A stretch of 64,000 nt of DNA from Dicyema japonicum (Eukaryota > Dicyemida > Rhombozoa > Dicyemidae), in NCBI GenBank assembly GCA_011109175.1, contig RDEW01000021.1, positions 996,797 through 1,060,796 on the forward strand, in the 5' to 3' direction. The translations under genes and the position numbers were made by a program. The notes under the pieces were generated by a model. The model was not told the origin of the DNA. It saw nothing but the letters and a program-made list of their open reading frames with translations, and did no database searches. Below are positions 12,111 to 22,799 of the stretch, in pieces. Position 1 is the first letter of the stretch. Each line of letters opens with the position of its first letter.

Positions 12111-12893
12111 ATGTACGGCAAGTTATTTGCAATTTTAGTGATTATTATTTTTTTGAAAATATCTTTCAATAAAAGCATCAAGGAATTTAAGAATTTAAAA
12201 AAATATTGAATTCCTGGATAAAAATCCAAGATTTTTTCTTGTTCCCAACGAATTTCTATATTGTAAAATTCCCAAAGTTGGGTCTACAACAATGATGAAA
12301 TTGATTTACACTAGATATTTGGAAAAGACTTACCCAGGAAGGAAAATAGAATTACCAGAAGATGTTCATAAAACTAGCCTTCACATTGATTTCTCACAAG
12401 TGAAATATATTAATTCCCAAAGCGAAATCCCCAAATATATTATAATCAGGCATCCAGCGGAGAGATTAGTTTCAGCATACCAAAACAAAATTCTCATGGA
12501 AATAAACATGCATCTGAATGCGCGTATGATTGTTAATGATATAACTGGGAATCCGAATGGTTATATTACATTCGAACAATTTCTCTCTTATTTAATTGAC
12601 CGAAGAAGCTATTCCTCACAATTTGACGAGCATTGGAGACCAATGACGGAACTATGTCTTGTGGAGTTCATTGAATACGAGTACATTCACCTAAAGGACT
12701 TGAACGAATTTATTGACAAGTTACAGGAGAAATACACTTTTTCGGATAGAAGACATTCTTTGATGGGAAAAGCCATAAGCAAAATTCGAATGCTGAAAAA
12801 TATTTTGGAAATTTAACCAAGAAAATGAAATTAGATTTCTACAATATTTACAAAAAAGATCATCAACTTTTTGGATTTACTCCTTACTTATGA
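12111..12893 (+). CDS. Carbohydrate sulfotransferase (CHST8-14-like, Sulfotransfer_2), two frameshifts
   Basis: Family members transfer sulfate from PAPS to glycan chains in the Golgi lumen. The first ATG opens a short cytoplasmic tail and one hydrophobic anchor (LFAILVIIIF, residues 5-14), fitting a type II Golgi protein. The PAPS 5'-phosphosulfate loop reads KIPKVGSTT (about 12264-12291). The 3'-phosphate site reads IIRHPAERLVSAYQNK (about 12440-12489). Further on come a YLIDRRS region, an HWRPMTELC motif and a final DFYNIYKKD segment typical of the family's end. The reading frame changes twice: +1 near the A7 run at about 12208, and back near the A4 run at about 12780. The shifts compensate, so the first ATG and the final TGA (12891) are in phase, giving 260 residues if both are artefacts. 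No introns are needed. Either the assembly has homopolymer errors or this is a young pseudogene. Confidence 0.75.
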
Positions 12894-12899
12894 AAAGTT

Positions 12900-13605
12900 A
12901 ATCCAAACTACTTAATGTCTTTATTTATTACTAATATAAGGGATTAATGTATATTGATTAATGTATATATGCATTTGTAAGTTGTGTTTATAATATTCCC
13001 CAATATTGATTGATAATACATTTGGTGTACACTATCCTTGACTACCAGCAAAACGTTTACTCGGTTTCACTGCAATCATGAAGTACCTGGTTGTCCCGGT
13101 CGTTGAAGCTATGAAGGTGTTGTCAGCATAAAAAGAATATCATTTCAATTGTCGGTGACTAAAAATATTAAATTTAATAAGATTTACGTAATTTAGAGTT
13201 TTTTTAATTTCACTTTTTTATGAATTAAGTTTTAATTGTTTATCCCCAAAGAGTTGGACCCCACGTGGCTAGGTTGTTAGGATTTCAATGTTCCAGAGTT
13301 AGATTCTTCCCTAAACTCAGGTCTTTCATACGATAAGCCTCTTACTCGGATAAGATTTGACACAATTCTATTATTAGGGCAATTTGTTGACTTATAAATC
13401 TAAAAATTTAACCTAAAATTGACTTTATTGCCTTTAAAATTCGAAATTTTGGCATTTTTTTACAAATCTTAGATAGTGGTGAATGAGATTTTAAAGAAAT
13501 ATGTGTTTTTCCATTTTTTAATAGAAAAAAACTTATTAACAAAAAATCTAGATTCCAAATACTTAATTCCGCATGAATCGTTGATGAAATGCAATTTTTG
13601 AATCC
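12900..13605. other. Intergenic; no gene recognised
   Basis: AT-rich spacer downstream of the sulfotransferase, with no supported coding frame on either strand. Confidence 0.5.
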
Positions 13606-13609
13606 AAAA

Positions 13610-13810
13610 TTCAGGTGATCCTAGTCTCCCTCAGCAGTCTTCGAATGCTCGGACCTGAAGGAAGTGCCGTCCATAAAAAACTCCTCTGGATGGTTGTTAA
13701 CCATTGGTCCTTTTTGTATGCAATTTAGGATGTTATCTGGCGCCACCAGAGATGATGAACCACATGACGCACGTCAGCAATTGAAGCTTTCTGGAGCCAA
13801 AAGGGAAGAG
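13610..13810 (-). repeat. Dispersed repeat, family C
   Basis: Reverse copy of the 3770-3905 repeat. It contains GGCGCCACCAGAGATGATG and the outer part GGACCTGAAGGAAGTGCCGT, which also recurs in altered form at 58425-58575. Non-coding. Confidence 0.5.
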
Positions 13811-14171
13811 GAAGAACAGAAGAAGCAAACAAATAATCTTAAATTCATGAATGAAAGTCATTTGAAAGTCAAAATGATCATTTTTCTTGGTTGTTGTCAG
13901 TTATTTTTTACCTTTGGAAGAAAATCATATTCGAGTAAGCATTAGTGACCTCATTGATCATAGAGTCGGTGGATGGAATAGGAAAATTACAGTGGGACCT
14001 GTGAAATAGTAATAAAATGATAAACCTGTAGTTTGAAATGTTTTTTAGGCGAAAGATTAATAAAAAACTGTCGTTAGAAAATTTTTGAGTTGATATAAAA
14101 ATCGCAAAGATATTTTCTAATAGCAGTCTTAACCTTTTCAATGACCTTCCTGATTGAACGCAACATTATTA

Positions 14172-14468
14172 CACTCAATCCCATAAATGATGACCCAATT
14201 CCCATAAATGTTGACCCAATTCCCATAAACGTTGACCCAATTTCCATAAATGTTGACCCAATTCCCATAAATGATGTCCAATCTTATAAAAATTGATTTT
14301 GCCAAGGTCCTCGACATCTTTAGGTAAAAAAGTCATCTTTTTTAAATTTTGAAAATTGTTCCACTTACCCATAGGACCTGTTAAAATCAATTTTTTAAGA
14401 TTGGACATCATTTATGGGAATTGGGTCAACATTTATGGGAATTGGGTCATCATTTATGGGATTGAGTG
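14172..14468. mobile_element. Foldback MITE with TA target duplication and 21-bp subrepeats
   Basis: The ends are inverted copies: the left begins CACTCAATCCCATAAATGAT and the right ends ATCATTTATGGGATTGAGTG, flanked on both sides by TA (14170-14171, 14469-14470). The left arm has about five tandem 21-bp units (CCCATAAATGATGACCCAAT type); the right arm has about three in reverse. The 110-bp centre carries GGTCCTCGACATCTTTAGGT and a GTTCCACTTACCCATAGGAC stretch, both shared with the arms of the large foldback at 51-53.4 kb. No coding capacity. Confidence 0.8.
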
Positions 14469-14799
14469 TATTATTACCCCCAGGATCACTGAGTCAAAGA
14501 TAAAGAAATAAAAGTTCTCAACTAACTAAGTGATCCGAGACCGACAAGGGAGAAGACAAGTCCGGCGGGGTCGAGAATCCTGAACAGCACTTCTCATCAG
14601 ACATGACATCGGCTCAAAATTTATATGGGAGTGGTTCCCCACCTTTTTGAGAGCACGGAACCCTATCGACATGTTTCATTTTATACGGAACCCTTATATA
14701 GTTTTTAACAATTATCAATATTTTACTAATATAAAAAATAAAATGCTAGTTAGGCTGATGTCTCTTGCATAGCTCTGTAATATTTGGCCTTGTCCTAAT

Positions 14800-15965
14800 C
14801 TTAGACAGGGATAAAAAAGATCTTCTTCCACATACAGTAGGTTCGCGCGTTTTTATGCTTTATATTGTTAATGCAGAAAATCCACTTTCACAGAGATAAG
14901 TCGTTGAAAACTCTTAAAGCTCTGTTTGCCAGAATAAGATATTCTTTGTTTATAATCAGCCAAAACGAATCAATATCAAGCTGTAAATATTCCATTTTTA
15001 ACGTTCTGTCGAACAAACGCCAGTTCTTATTCCTTTTTTAATGATAGCTCGTTTCCAGTCATTTCGTACTCAGCTAAAAATTTGTTAACTGATTTGGGTG
15101 GAAATAATTATTCGTACGTGTAAATAGTGACTCCAAACGGTCTACAATGTGTGGAACAATTTCTTTAAAATTTCTTTTTTGCACATGAGGGAACATTTCC
15201 AAGTTTCCATTGGTGATATGTCGTTTCCATATTTGTAGTTTTTTCAGAAAAGCAGCTATTTTGTCCGCGCAACTCAATAGATTTTCATTTTTTCCTTGTA
15301 TGCTGCTATTGAGTATATTGAGTTCATGAAAAATATCGACGAGGTATGGTTATTTGCAACATCAACATTCATCATTGAGGCATCCAATAAAGTCATCCGA
15401 CTGGACTTGTAAAAAGCCAACAATTCGTGTCTTGGTTCATAGAAACGAATTAACATGTTTCCCTTTGAGAGCCATCTTACTTTGATATGCAAAATCAAAA
15501 CTTTCATCACTTGAAGCGCAAAAAACACAGATTTTTTATTCGCCAAACCAAAGTGGTTTCAATGTCATCAGACATATCCTTGATGCGTCTGCTAACAGAT
15601 TTATTAGTAATAGGAATTATGTCGAGCTCAGTGGCAGCAATTTCTCCGAATATTATCTTCACTACTTCTTTGCATGCAGGCAAAACAACAGTTTCGGGTA
15701 GAGTATGCGATTTCATATTATTAGCTGTAATCTCAGCAACAGCATAATTAGCATGCAGTGCTTTTTCGTAAAACCGGATGCTTGAACTTTATTCTGGTCC
15801 AATTTCCGCATAAAATATTCTTTTTTCTGAATGTCCTTGGTTGAAAACTGACGACTAAGTTGGAGTCATATAACTATTCGCAAGTTTTTCACCGCAAACA
15901 ACACAAAGTGGTAGAGGGCAATCTATGTCCCCAGTCCATGTGAAACCAAAGGCAATATAACTTTC
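14800..15965 (-). pseudogene. hAT transposase pseudogene (ZBED5/SCAND3-like)
   Basis: Reading from 15965 down: a CVVCGEKLANSYMTPT zinc-finger remnant, YEKALHANYAVAEITA, then MKSHTLPETVVLPACKEVVK and SVSRRIKDMSDDIE, LHIKVRWLSKGNMLIRFYE, and SCADKIAAFLKKLQIWKRHI with GNLEMFPHV. This is the domain order of ZBED5/SCAND3-type hAT transposases, DNA cut-and-paste enzymes. The region that should hold the acidic catalytic residues after VWRIKN is cut short, and stops and frameshifts separate the blocks. The C-terminal part persists toward 14800 with more stops. It cannot make active enzyme. Confidence 0.75.
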
Positions 15966-16022
15966 TCAATAGAATCGAATTTTAATATGCACTGTCAAAA
16001 GACTCCATTTAGACACGCGCAA

Positions 16023-16782
16023 TATGAATTAAATATTCAGCCCCCTAACTAAAACCAAAGAAAATTAATTGTAATTAATTAACACTATGCAAGCTGAATT
16101 TTCCTTTTTGGGCATTGGCCCTTTGTATCACCCTCACTGTTCCCCTCGTACACCACTTGAGAAAGCAAATCACTAGACAAGACAGCTGTTTCTCTTGGTT
16201 CCTCTTCGACGTCACCTCCGAGTTCAGAGCCTCTTGAGATAAGATGATTTGTCACTCTTGTAACCCCATCATAGTTATCAATTTTCAGCCCATGTCTATG
16301 CTCGATTACCATGCTCTAAAGTTTTTTTAATCGTCATTGATTGGATGTATGCCTTTTTAGAGATATCCACGTTGAGTCTTTCCATATAGGACTTGTAGTA
16401 TTTTGTTACTACTCCATCCCATGTCAAAACAATCGGAATTATTGTTACCTGAATTTGTGCTAGTTCTCCTGCCAGAAAATCGTATTTGTAGAGTTTTTCC
16501 ACTTCAACATGTTTTAGCAAATCTTGGGAAGTGATCCCCACTTCTATTAGTATTATTTCGTTTTTGGATTTATCGTGTACGAAAATATCATGTTTGTTAT
16601 TTTTAACTTGTATATCCGTTTGTAGTGTTGTATCGACTCGTATTTCATTTGCTTTCATCTCTTCAAAAAACAGATTCCGATCCTGTATCATGCAGTACAT
16701 TGCTTCCGACCTTGGACTATTGTTTCCCCCAGTAAGCCATTCTGTTGATCCATTGATATCGACATTCGTATTTTCAAAACAC
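16023..16782 (-). mobile_element. 5'-truncated retroelement with nuclease-like domain, nested in hAT
   Basis: Flanked by a perfect 12-bp target duplication, AGACACGCGCAA (16011-16022 and 16783-16794). The minus strand encodes NNSPRSEAMYCMIQDRNLFF, DIFVHDKSKNEIILIEVG, ITSQDLLKHVEVEK and KYDFLAGELAQ, the same protein as the ORF at 51569-52531. The zinc-knuckle segment is deleted and IKNKPDI has become KNNKHDI, losing the proline-aspartate pair. The 3' end GGGGGCTGAATATTTAATTC resembles the 3' end of the 51.5-kb copy. Confidence 0.75.
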
Positions 16783-17149
16783 AGACACGCGCAAATTAAA
16801 TTAATTCGTTTTGAAAAATTATTATTTTGAAAAGAATTAAAAATTTGAAACTTCGCGGAACTCCTAGATTATTTCGCGTAACCCAGGTTGGGAACCTCTG
16901 GTGTATGGAACAGAGAACTGCATTGCACACGAAGGACTTGAACACGTCACCGTTGGTCGGATAAATTGTTCATAAATCGTGGCAAGGCTACCAGTTTGGT
17001 CTCTAGGTGTTATTGAGAGCACTTATAAAATTTTCATTTTCTTCAGAGCAGAAGTTAGATGTCGGATAAAGGTGAGTCCCTGATCAAAGGTTATTCCCAG
17101 ATAATATACTTGATTAAATCAAAAATTATCAAAATAAATATTATTATTT

Positions 17150-17870
17150 AAAAAAGCACTTCCGAGAAAATATAAAATTAATTAAATCCCCCTTCTGCCG
17201 TATTCCAAATCATCTTCTCCGTTAGCCTCGACCATGAGCTAGTTCTCTTAGGTCGTCCGTCGAAGTTAGTCGCATACCAACCGCCGATAGGCCTTCATTT
17301 AAGATAGTCAGAAGTGTCGTTCTTGGCCTTCCACGGAATCCGGCTTCTGTGTTTGCGAAGTAGTTGTCCGTTGCGACAATTGCGACGACCTAGTCATTTA
17401 GAAGTGACGCTTGGCCAAAGAGACTCCACCTTGATTTGAAAATATCATCTGACAGCACGCCGGATTTGCATTTAGTATAAAATGGGATCTTTGATAACTA
17501 GGACATTCCAGTTATGTTTCTTGAATGATTCCTGTGAAACGAGTCTCTCCAATTCCTCTTTTGAGGTGGCCCTGGTCCCAGAGTTGTATTGGAGGATTGG
17601 TTTGATAAAGATGTCATACTACATTATCCTTTGTTTTATGTTATTCCCTTTAACACCTGTTTGAATTGGGAATTGATGAGTCTGCTCAAAGGTTCGAGGC
17701 AGAACATAAGGAGCAGCGGCGAAATATTATTTCAACAAACTGAATGAACCACAAAGGCACGAGATACTCGATCAGGTAGCTATGATCAACATAATCAAAC
17801 ACTTTTTTCAGATCCACTACATACACATAAGTGAATGTAATGGGGTGATCTCAGGCTCCCTCAGTATCGA
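17150..17870 (-). mobile_element. LINE fragments (RTE-like tail plus RT motif A fragment)
   Basis: From 17660 down the minus strand reads NIKQRIM, IKPILQYNSGT, then KCKSGVLSDDIFKSRWSLFG, GFRGRPRTTLLTILNEGL and LTSTDDLRELA, the same subfamily as the 21.5-24.5 kb LINE. A separate minus-strand piece near 17740-17820 reads YVVDLKKVFDYVDH, an RT motif A from another LINE. All are broken. Confidence 0.7.
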
Positions 17871-18102
17871 CCTTAACTTTTCTGGTGTGTCTTCAGTTTC
17901 TATCTGAGAGGCAGCATGCTTCAATTATCATTTATTTATTAACCTCGTATACACAAGAAATAAGTTAAAGTAACCAACCAGTTAAGTGTATGCAGTTTCC
18001 ACTCCCACAGAAACAGAAACTAGTAAGACATGTCTGAATCGCTACAATGAACTTTCAAAATACCATTTAGTAGTCAGAAAGTAAGCTGAATTTATACAAT
18101 TT

Positions 18103-18429
18103 TTAAGTGTTACGCGTTGTAACCCGCGGACCCATAAAAATGTCAACACTATGATACATACAAATACTTGTTAGCCGAAGAAATCCAAGGGGTGGAGGGG
18201 ATCCTTGAAATCTGAGTCTGTGACGAATTGTCAATTTGCTCAAACAGAAATTCCTTTGCAGTTCCTTGCAGAAATGTAGGAAACCCTGGCCATTTTTCAA
18301 CGTTGCCTCATCAGAAACGAGGTCGTCAATGGGGATGTCCGTGTGGTGCATAATTTTCCGCTGAGGGAGTTCAAACGGTCCACTCTCGAAGGGGAATTGC
18401 AAATCTCCAGGCGGAGCAGGCATATTCAA
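18103..18429 (-). other. ORF sharing a peptide block with 4411-4692; function unknown
   Basis: A 108-codon open frame with DEATLKNGQGFLHFCKEL in the middle, mirrored at 4411-4692. Proline- and arginine-rich flanks show no family signature. I cannot assign it. It may be an exon of a degraded repeated gene. Confidence 0.3.
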
Positions 18430-18439
18430 TGGTAGGTAC

Positions 18440-19340
18440 GATGACTTGTTGATAGACTTTGCTGACGCAAGCAGTAGTTTCTAACAAAAATGTAATAAAA
18501 TGGATTTTTTGAGTTAACTGTTTATTGTGGATATTTTTATAATAAAATTTAAATAATTTATTTTATATATGTAATAAAGCACCTGATAACTCGCGGATAA
18601 ATGGACGGATTTTAATCTTAAAAAAGGTTTGAACAAATAAAACATTGCCGAAAAAGTGAGTGAACCAGATATGAAGAATTTGAGTTTCTGATAATTTAGA
18701 TCAATATCCTCCTGTCAAGTGGCGTGATTTCAATGTTAATTTCAAAACGTTTTATATTAATCTTTACTTTAATCACTAATACAAGATCCCGGAGATGGGG
18801 AACAATAGGAGACAACTCACGTGGGTAAAAAATCAAAATTTTTTTGACTCGCGACAGGCCCTCCACAGGAGCATGCCTACAACTCGATGGAGTTAACGCA
18901 CGGCTGAGGAGGAAAAGCTCATTCATTAAATGTCCTCTCTTTGTTATTTGCAGCTTCTGACTTTTATGACAAGCTCAGGGCCTCTATGACCTCAGAAATA
19001 TTTGGTCATGAGAACATCAAGAAGGCTCTCTTATTGTTACTCGTTTGGGTAGCTCTACTCGAGTAGAGTTGTACAAATTGCTGCTGTTATGAAAGATCAA
19101 TTATTATTATTAACCCAGGCTTACCATTGTAAGATTAGGTTAACAGCAACGGAGATCGACTGGAATGCGAACAGATCCCCAATGTCGCGGTAATTTAAAA
19201 TCTTCAGCAGTCTGCGGAACCCACGTGCATCGATACCTTGAGCAGATTCGTGTTAGGTAAAATGTCCACATAAATATTTTAAAGTTAAAATATGAAATTT
19301 ATTCAGCGTAAAAAAATCGTTTTTTGTATTCCCAAGGATT
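18440..19340. other. Intergenic; no gene recognised
   Basis: About 900 bp downstream of the kinase gene (which is on the minus strand). An open frame at 18926-18696 shows no motif. Otherwise AT-rich spacer. Confidence 0.45.
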
Positions 19341-19342
19341 CT

Positions 19343-20798
19343 TTATGATTCTTTTATGGATTCCAAAACACCAAGAATAAATGGAATTTCGGGTCTCATA
19401 GTAAAAATAACAAAAACCTTTCCTTGGGATCAAACTCACAGCATTTTAACGTCATGTCAAGGAATGTCTCAGGACACGTGTCTTTGAATGATTCCTTGAA
19501 GATCTCCAAGTTTACTGCAAAATTGTCATATCGAATGAGAATATCTGGGTCACTTCCAGTTCTGTTAATGGACTAAAATAACCGAGGTCCCCAACCTCAC
19601 ACAGAATGATCCCAAATGAATAAATATCCGCCTTATAGTTATATTTATCTGCCTTTATGACCTCCGGGGCCATGGAGAAGATGCTGCCCACGACGGTGTG
19701 TCTCCGTTTGTGGTAGATGGTCTTTTTGGTAGAAACAATCAGCTTTGAGAGTCCAAAGTCGGCCACCATCACATCTCCGTTCTATAAATCAAATTGGCCC
19801 CCCACTTGTTTGATGAGACAATTTTCACATTTTAAATCTCTGTGTAGGATTCCCTGCTCGAATAAGTATTTCTAGGATATGAGCTATTCCAAACCATTCC
19901 ACGTGCTATATCGATCCCAAATTTGGCTCGACGTTCCCAGGAGAGTTCAATGTCTTGATTTAGGATAATTTTATCCAAGGAACCCCCATGTGCGAACTCT
20001 GTGGTAAGAAAGAGGCCAGACCAGTAACAATCAAGGCTCTTCCGGGACTTTGAATTACTCCCAGAAAAAGGAGAATATTGGGATGTCTCAATCTGCTTAG
20101 AATAGCAATCTACAGATATCAGAATAGACTACTTCGTCAATGGAAGAGGAAACGAACTTATACATGGACAGGTCTACTTCCTTGATGGCCACGTGCTCGC
20201 CAGATTCAACTAATTTACCCTGAAATTAGTAAATCCCCCACCATGTAGACCTTTCCGTATTTTCCTTCACTAATGAATCGGTCGTAGACGATTTCGTCGC
20301 TTCCAAAGCTGCGGATATTCTTTTTGAAGGAATTATTAAACCTCCGCTGGTTTGGTTCTTTACGGGGATTATTCCTACCAAGTTATCGGTCAATCCTAAC
20401 CTTTGCTGCCACATTTCTACGTCAGCGTCGAAAATATTAAGATAATCATCCTGAAATCGATATTAATAGTGCGAATATTAAAACTGAAATCAAATCAACC
20501 ACAATACATTGAGTAACCTCTTTAATAATATTCAATCGATAATTACTTAAGTAGGAATCCTAGGGAACATCAATAAACTGTCCTTCATTTCTAAGGGGTG
20601 TTTGTAGTAGTAGCACTCAATATTTTCATGGTAAACTGAAAATAGATGTAAAACTAGTCTGGTCACCACATAGTCGATGAAACTGGTTTCATTCGTAATG
20701 ACGATGCTCTGCGGTTTATACCACTGACTGATGGAATATATCAATTTGGTCACACAGTGACAAAACTGACTCCATCTGTAGGATATAATTATCTTCAT
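19343..20798 (-). CDS. LIMK/TESK-like protein kinase, eleven exons, ten ultra-short introns
   Basis: A protein kinase of the LIMK/TESK branch; relatives phosphorylate cofilin and control actin. Introns (coordinates, length): 20568-20546 (23), 20484-20451 (34), 20400-20375 (26), 20241-20220 (22), 20132-20110 (23), 20021-19999 (23), 19894-19872 (23), 19805-19782 (24), 19595-19573 (23), 19417-19395 (23). All are GT-AG. The spliced frame is exactly 404 codons. Kinase motifs: Gly loop GKYGKV (residues 151-156), VAIK lysine 171, helix C Glu187, LRHPNILLFLG, HRDLKCEN with Asp263, DFG 281-283, HTVVGSIFSMAPEV in the activation segment, and DIYSFGIILCE. The HTVVG...MAPE stretch and the final LKCCEFDPKERPEI are LIMK/TESK hallmarks. 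All catalytic residues are present. The first 130 residues are not LIM or PDZ domains and are unrecognised. The ATG at 20798 is in an AAAATGA context. The gene reads as intact. Confidence 0.92.
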
Positions 20799-20849
20799 TT
20801 TCACGGTAAACAAAAATAGATAACCTGCACTTTACGGATTCCCACGGTT

Positions 20850-21376
20850 ATTGATTACAGACAAAACTACAAGCTTTTTCTTAAATACACTGAAAATGAA
20901 CAATTTTCAAGGAGACTAATGGATGAATTATTTGAGGAGGAAGATAAACTCCTAACACCAACTAAGTGCGTGATCGAGGAGAGGATAGACTACTTTCTTT
21001 TCACATCTTGAAAAATTTAAAAAACTTTAAAAATTTTGCTACGAAAATAATTGCTATGTTTGGTTCGACATTTGTGTGAACAACTTTTTTCATTAATGAA
21101 ATTAACAAAAACTGTTCATAGAACAAGACTCACTGATGAAAATTTATCGGCTTTAATAAAAGTCGGGACTACACGAATAGTTGAGCCCGACATATCAAAA
21201 ATTGAATCCGAAAAAAGATGTCAATCCTCTGGAAGTTGCTCTAAGCACGATTAGAAGATGGCGGTTTTCATTAAAATGAATAATCTTCCTTGATTAAAAA
21301 ATTATTATAAATGCGGCCCTCAAAAGAAATTATTATAAAATGCGGCCCTCGAAACTAAATGAGTTTGACACCCCTG
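20850..21376 (+). mobile_element. 3' end of a hAT transposon (SCAND3/ZBED5-like)
   Basis: An open frame at 21051-21254 encodes the hAT dimerisation tail: HLCEQLFSLMKLTKTVHRTR then LTDENLSALIKV and EPDISKIESEKRCQ. About 120 bp further the DNA ends in AATGAGTTTGACACCCCTG, matching the known hAT terminus CAGGGGTGTCAAACTC in reverse. Upstream transposase is lost beyond about 20850. This family differs in its ends from the hAT at 14.6-16.9 kb. Confidence 0.75.
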
Positions 21377-21558
21377 GGATAGAGGTTTTCATGATGAGAA
21401 CCAAAGTTCGAAACATTCAGATAATACTCAACTAGGAGGTAGGGGAAACAGGCGAAATTAAGCCTAGTGGCAGGACTAAAAATACAGCACCCTCCATCTA
21501 ACTTTATTTTCTTTTACTATTTTCTTATTATTTAAAGCACTCCCGAGAAGTCATAAAA

Positions 21559-22746
21559 TTAATCAAGCCTCCCTTGTGCCGTATTTCTAGCCATCCTCTC
21601 TATCAGCCTTTTCCAGGACCCTCTACTTCGTGCCAGTTCCCTTAAGGTATCTAGGTCGTCTGCGGAAGTGAGCTTCAGTCCCACAGCCGACAGGTCTCCA
21701 TTCAAAATAGTTGGGAGTGTGACTCTTGGTCTTCCACGGAAACCGGCTCCCGTATGCATTAGGTAGTTTTCCATGGCGATATTCGCGGGTACTTGAGCAT
21801 TTAGACGTAAGATATGTCCAAAGAGACTCCATCTTGATCTGAAGATCTCCTCGGATAGTATACCAGATTTGCACTTCGAGTAGAGGTCATTGTTTGAGAT
21901 CTTCTTAGGCCACTTGATCTTGATTACTGATTTCAATTGTGTCCTGTGGAAAGCGTCAAGACGGTCCATCTCTTGTTTAGAGATTCCCCAAGTGCCTGAA
22001 TTGTAGGTCAGGACGGGGATGACAAAAGCCTTATATATTCTGAGTTTGGTGTTTAATCCCATCCTCTTCTTATGACCCCACATATTCGATACTTTCTTTA
22101 GTGCACACATTGCGAGGATTTTCCTCCGAGAAACATCTTCTGAGTCCCCGAGAAGCGAACCCACCTTCTTTTGCTTTCTCCAAGACTCGTCCGATCTTCG
22201 ATCATTGCGTGTAAGTGTTGTGAACTCTGTTTTATCGGTGTTAACGGTTAAGAACCATTTCGAGAATACGTGTGGAAGAACGTTAAGCATGTGTTGAAGT
22301 ACTTGAATATCCTCAGAAACAAAGTCCAGGTCGTCCGCGTAGATTATCTCGTTATAATTGTTGCCAACCAGGGGTCTGAACTCTCTTAGTGCGGCCTCAA
22401 GGTAGACAATAAAGAGGACCGGGGATAGTGAGTCCCCCTGTGGAACTCCACGTGAGGTCGAAAAAAAGTTAGAGGTAGAGTCACCAATTTTGACGGCAAG
22501 TTGAGTGTTCCGCATGAGTAAGTGTATTATTTTGACATCGTCAGGCAGTAGAAAACTCTCCAACACTTCCATAAGTTTTCCACGGTCCACCGAGTCGAAC
22601 GCACGGGACATGTCGATACCAAGTATCTCAATAGATTTTTTGTATTTTTGGCACAGGGCACAATACCACCTGTGCCCCCATACCACGTCAGCCGTGGACC
22701 TGCCCGTCCGGAATCCACTTTGGCCGTCCGAAAGAAATATGTTCAC
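21559..22746 (-). CDS. LINE reverse transcriptase core and C-terminal domain
   Basis: A 395-codon open frame. Motifs: DGQSGFRTGRST (fingers), GIDMSRAFDSVDR (motif A with catalytic Asp), SRGVPQGDSLSPVLF (motif B), IIYADDLDFVSE (motif C, intact YADD), KWFLTVNTDKTEF (motif D). Then a LLGDSEDVSRRK block, VIPVLTYNSGTWG, LDAFHRTQLKSVI, WPKKISNNDLYSKC and the RWSLFGHILRL...GRPRVTLP tail. All polymerase residues are present, so this part was inactivated late. The tail is shared by many animal RTE-like elements and has no known enzymatic role. Confidence 0.88.
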   Translation of the reverse strand: MNIFLSDGQSGFRTGRSTADVVWGHRWYCALCQKYKKSIEILGIDMSRAFDSVDRGKLMEVLESFLLPDDVKIIHLLMRNTQLAVKIGDSTSNFFSTSRGVPQGDSLSPVLFIVYLEAALREFRPLVGNNYNEIIYADDLDFVSEDIQVLQHMLNVLPHVFSKWFLTVNTDKTEFTTLTRNDRRSDESWRKQKKVGSLLGDSEDVSRRKILAMCALKKVSNMWGHKKRMGLNTKLRIYKAFVIPVLTYNSGTWGISKQEMDRLDAFHRTQLKSVIKIKWPKKISNNDLYSKCKSGILSEEIFRSRWSLFGHILRLNAQVPANIAMENYLMHTGAGFRGRPRVTLPTILNGDLSAVGLKLTSADDLDTLRELARSRGSWKRLIERMARNTAQGRLD

Positions 22747-22799
22747 CCTCTCCTTTATTCGGTTTAAAGCAATGAGGGATAATGTTTTTCGTATGGAGG

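Larger units (their letters stand above)
14629..16900 (-). mobile_element. hAT transposon (ZBED5/SCAND3-like), with nested insertion
   Basis: The left end reads GAGTGGTTCCCCACC and the right end GGTTGGGAACCTCTG, imperfect inverted termini of hAT type. The flanks TTATATGG (14621-14628) and GTGTATGG (16901-16908) match at 6 of 8 positions, as an aged 8-bp target duplication would. A decayed transposase runs on the minus strand inside. A 760-bp retroelement fragment is inserted at 16023-16782. Confidence 0.75.

Noticed and set aside
15487-15747. Plus-strand open frame
   Set aside because: Antisense shadow of the hAT transposase blocks.
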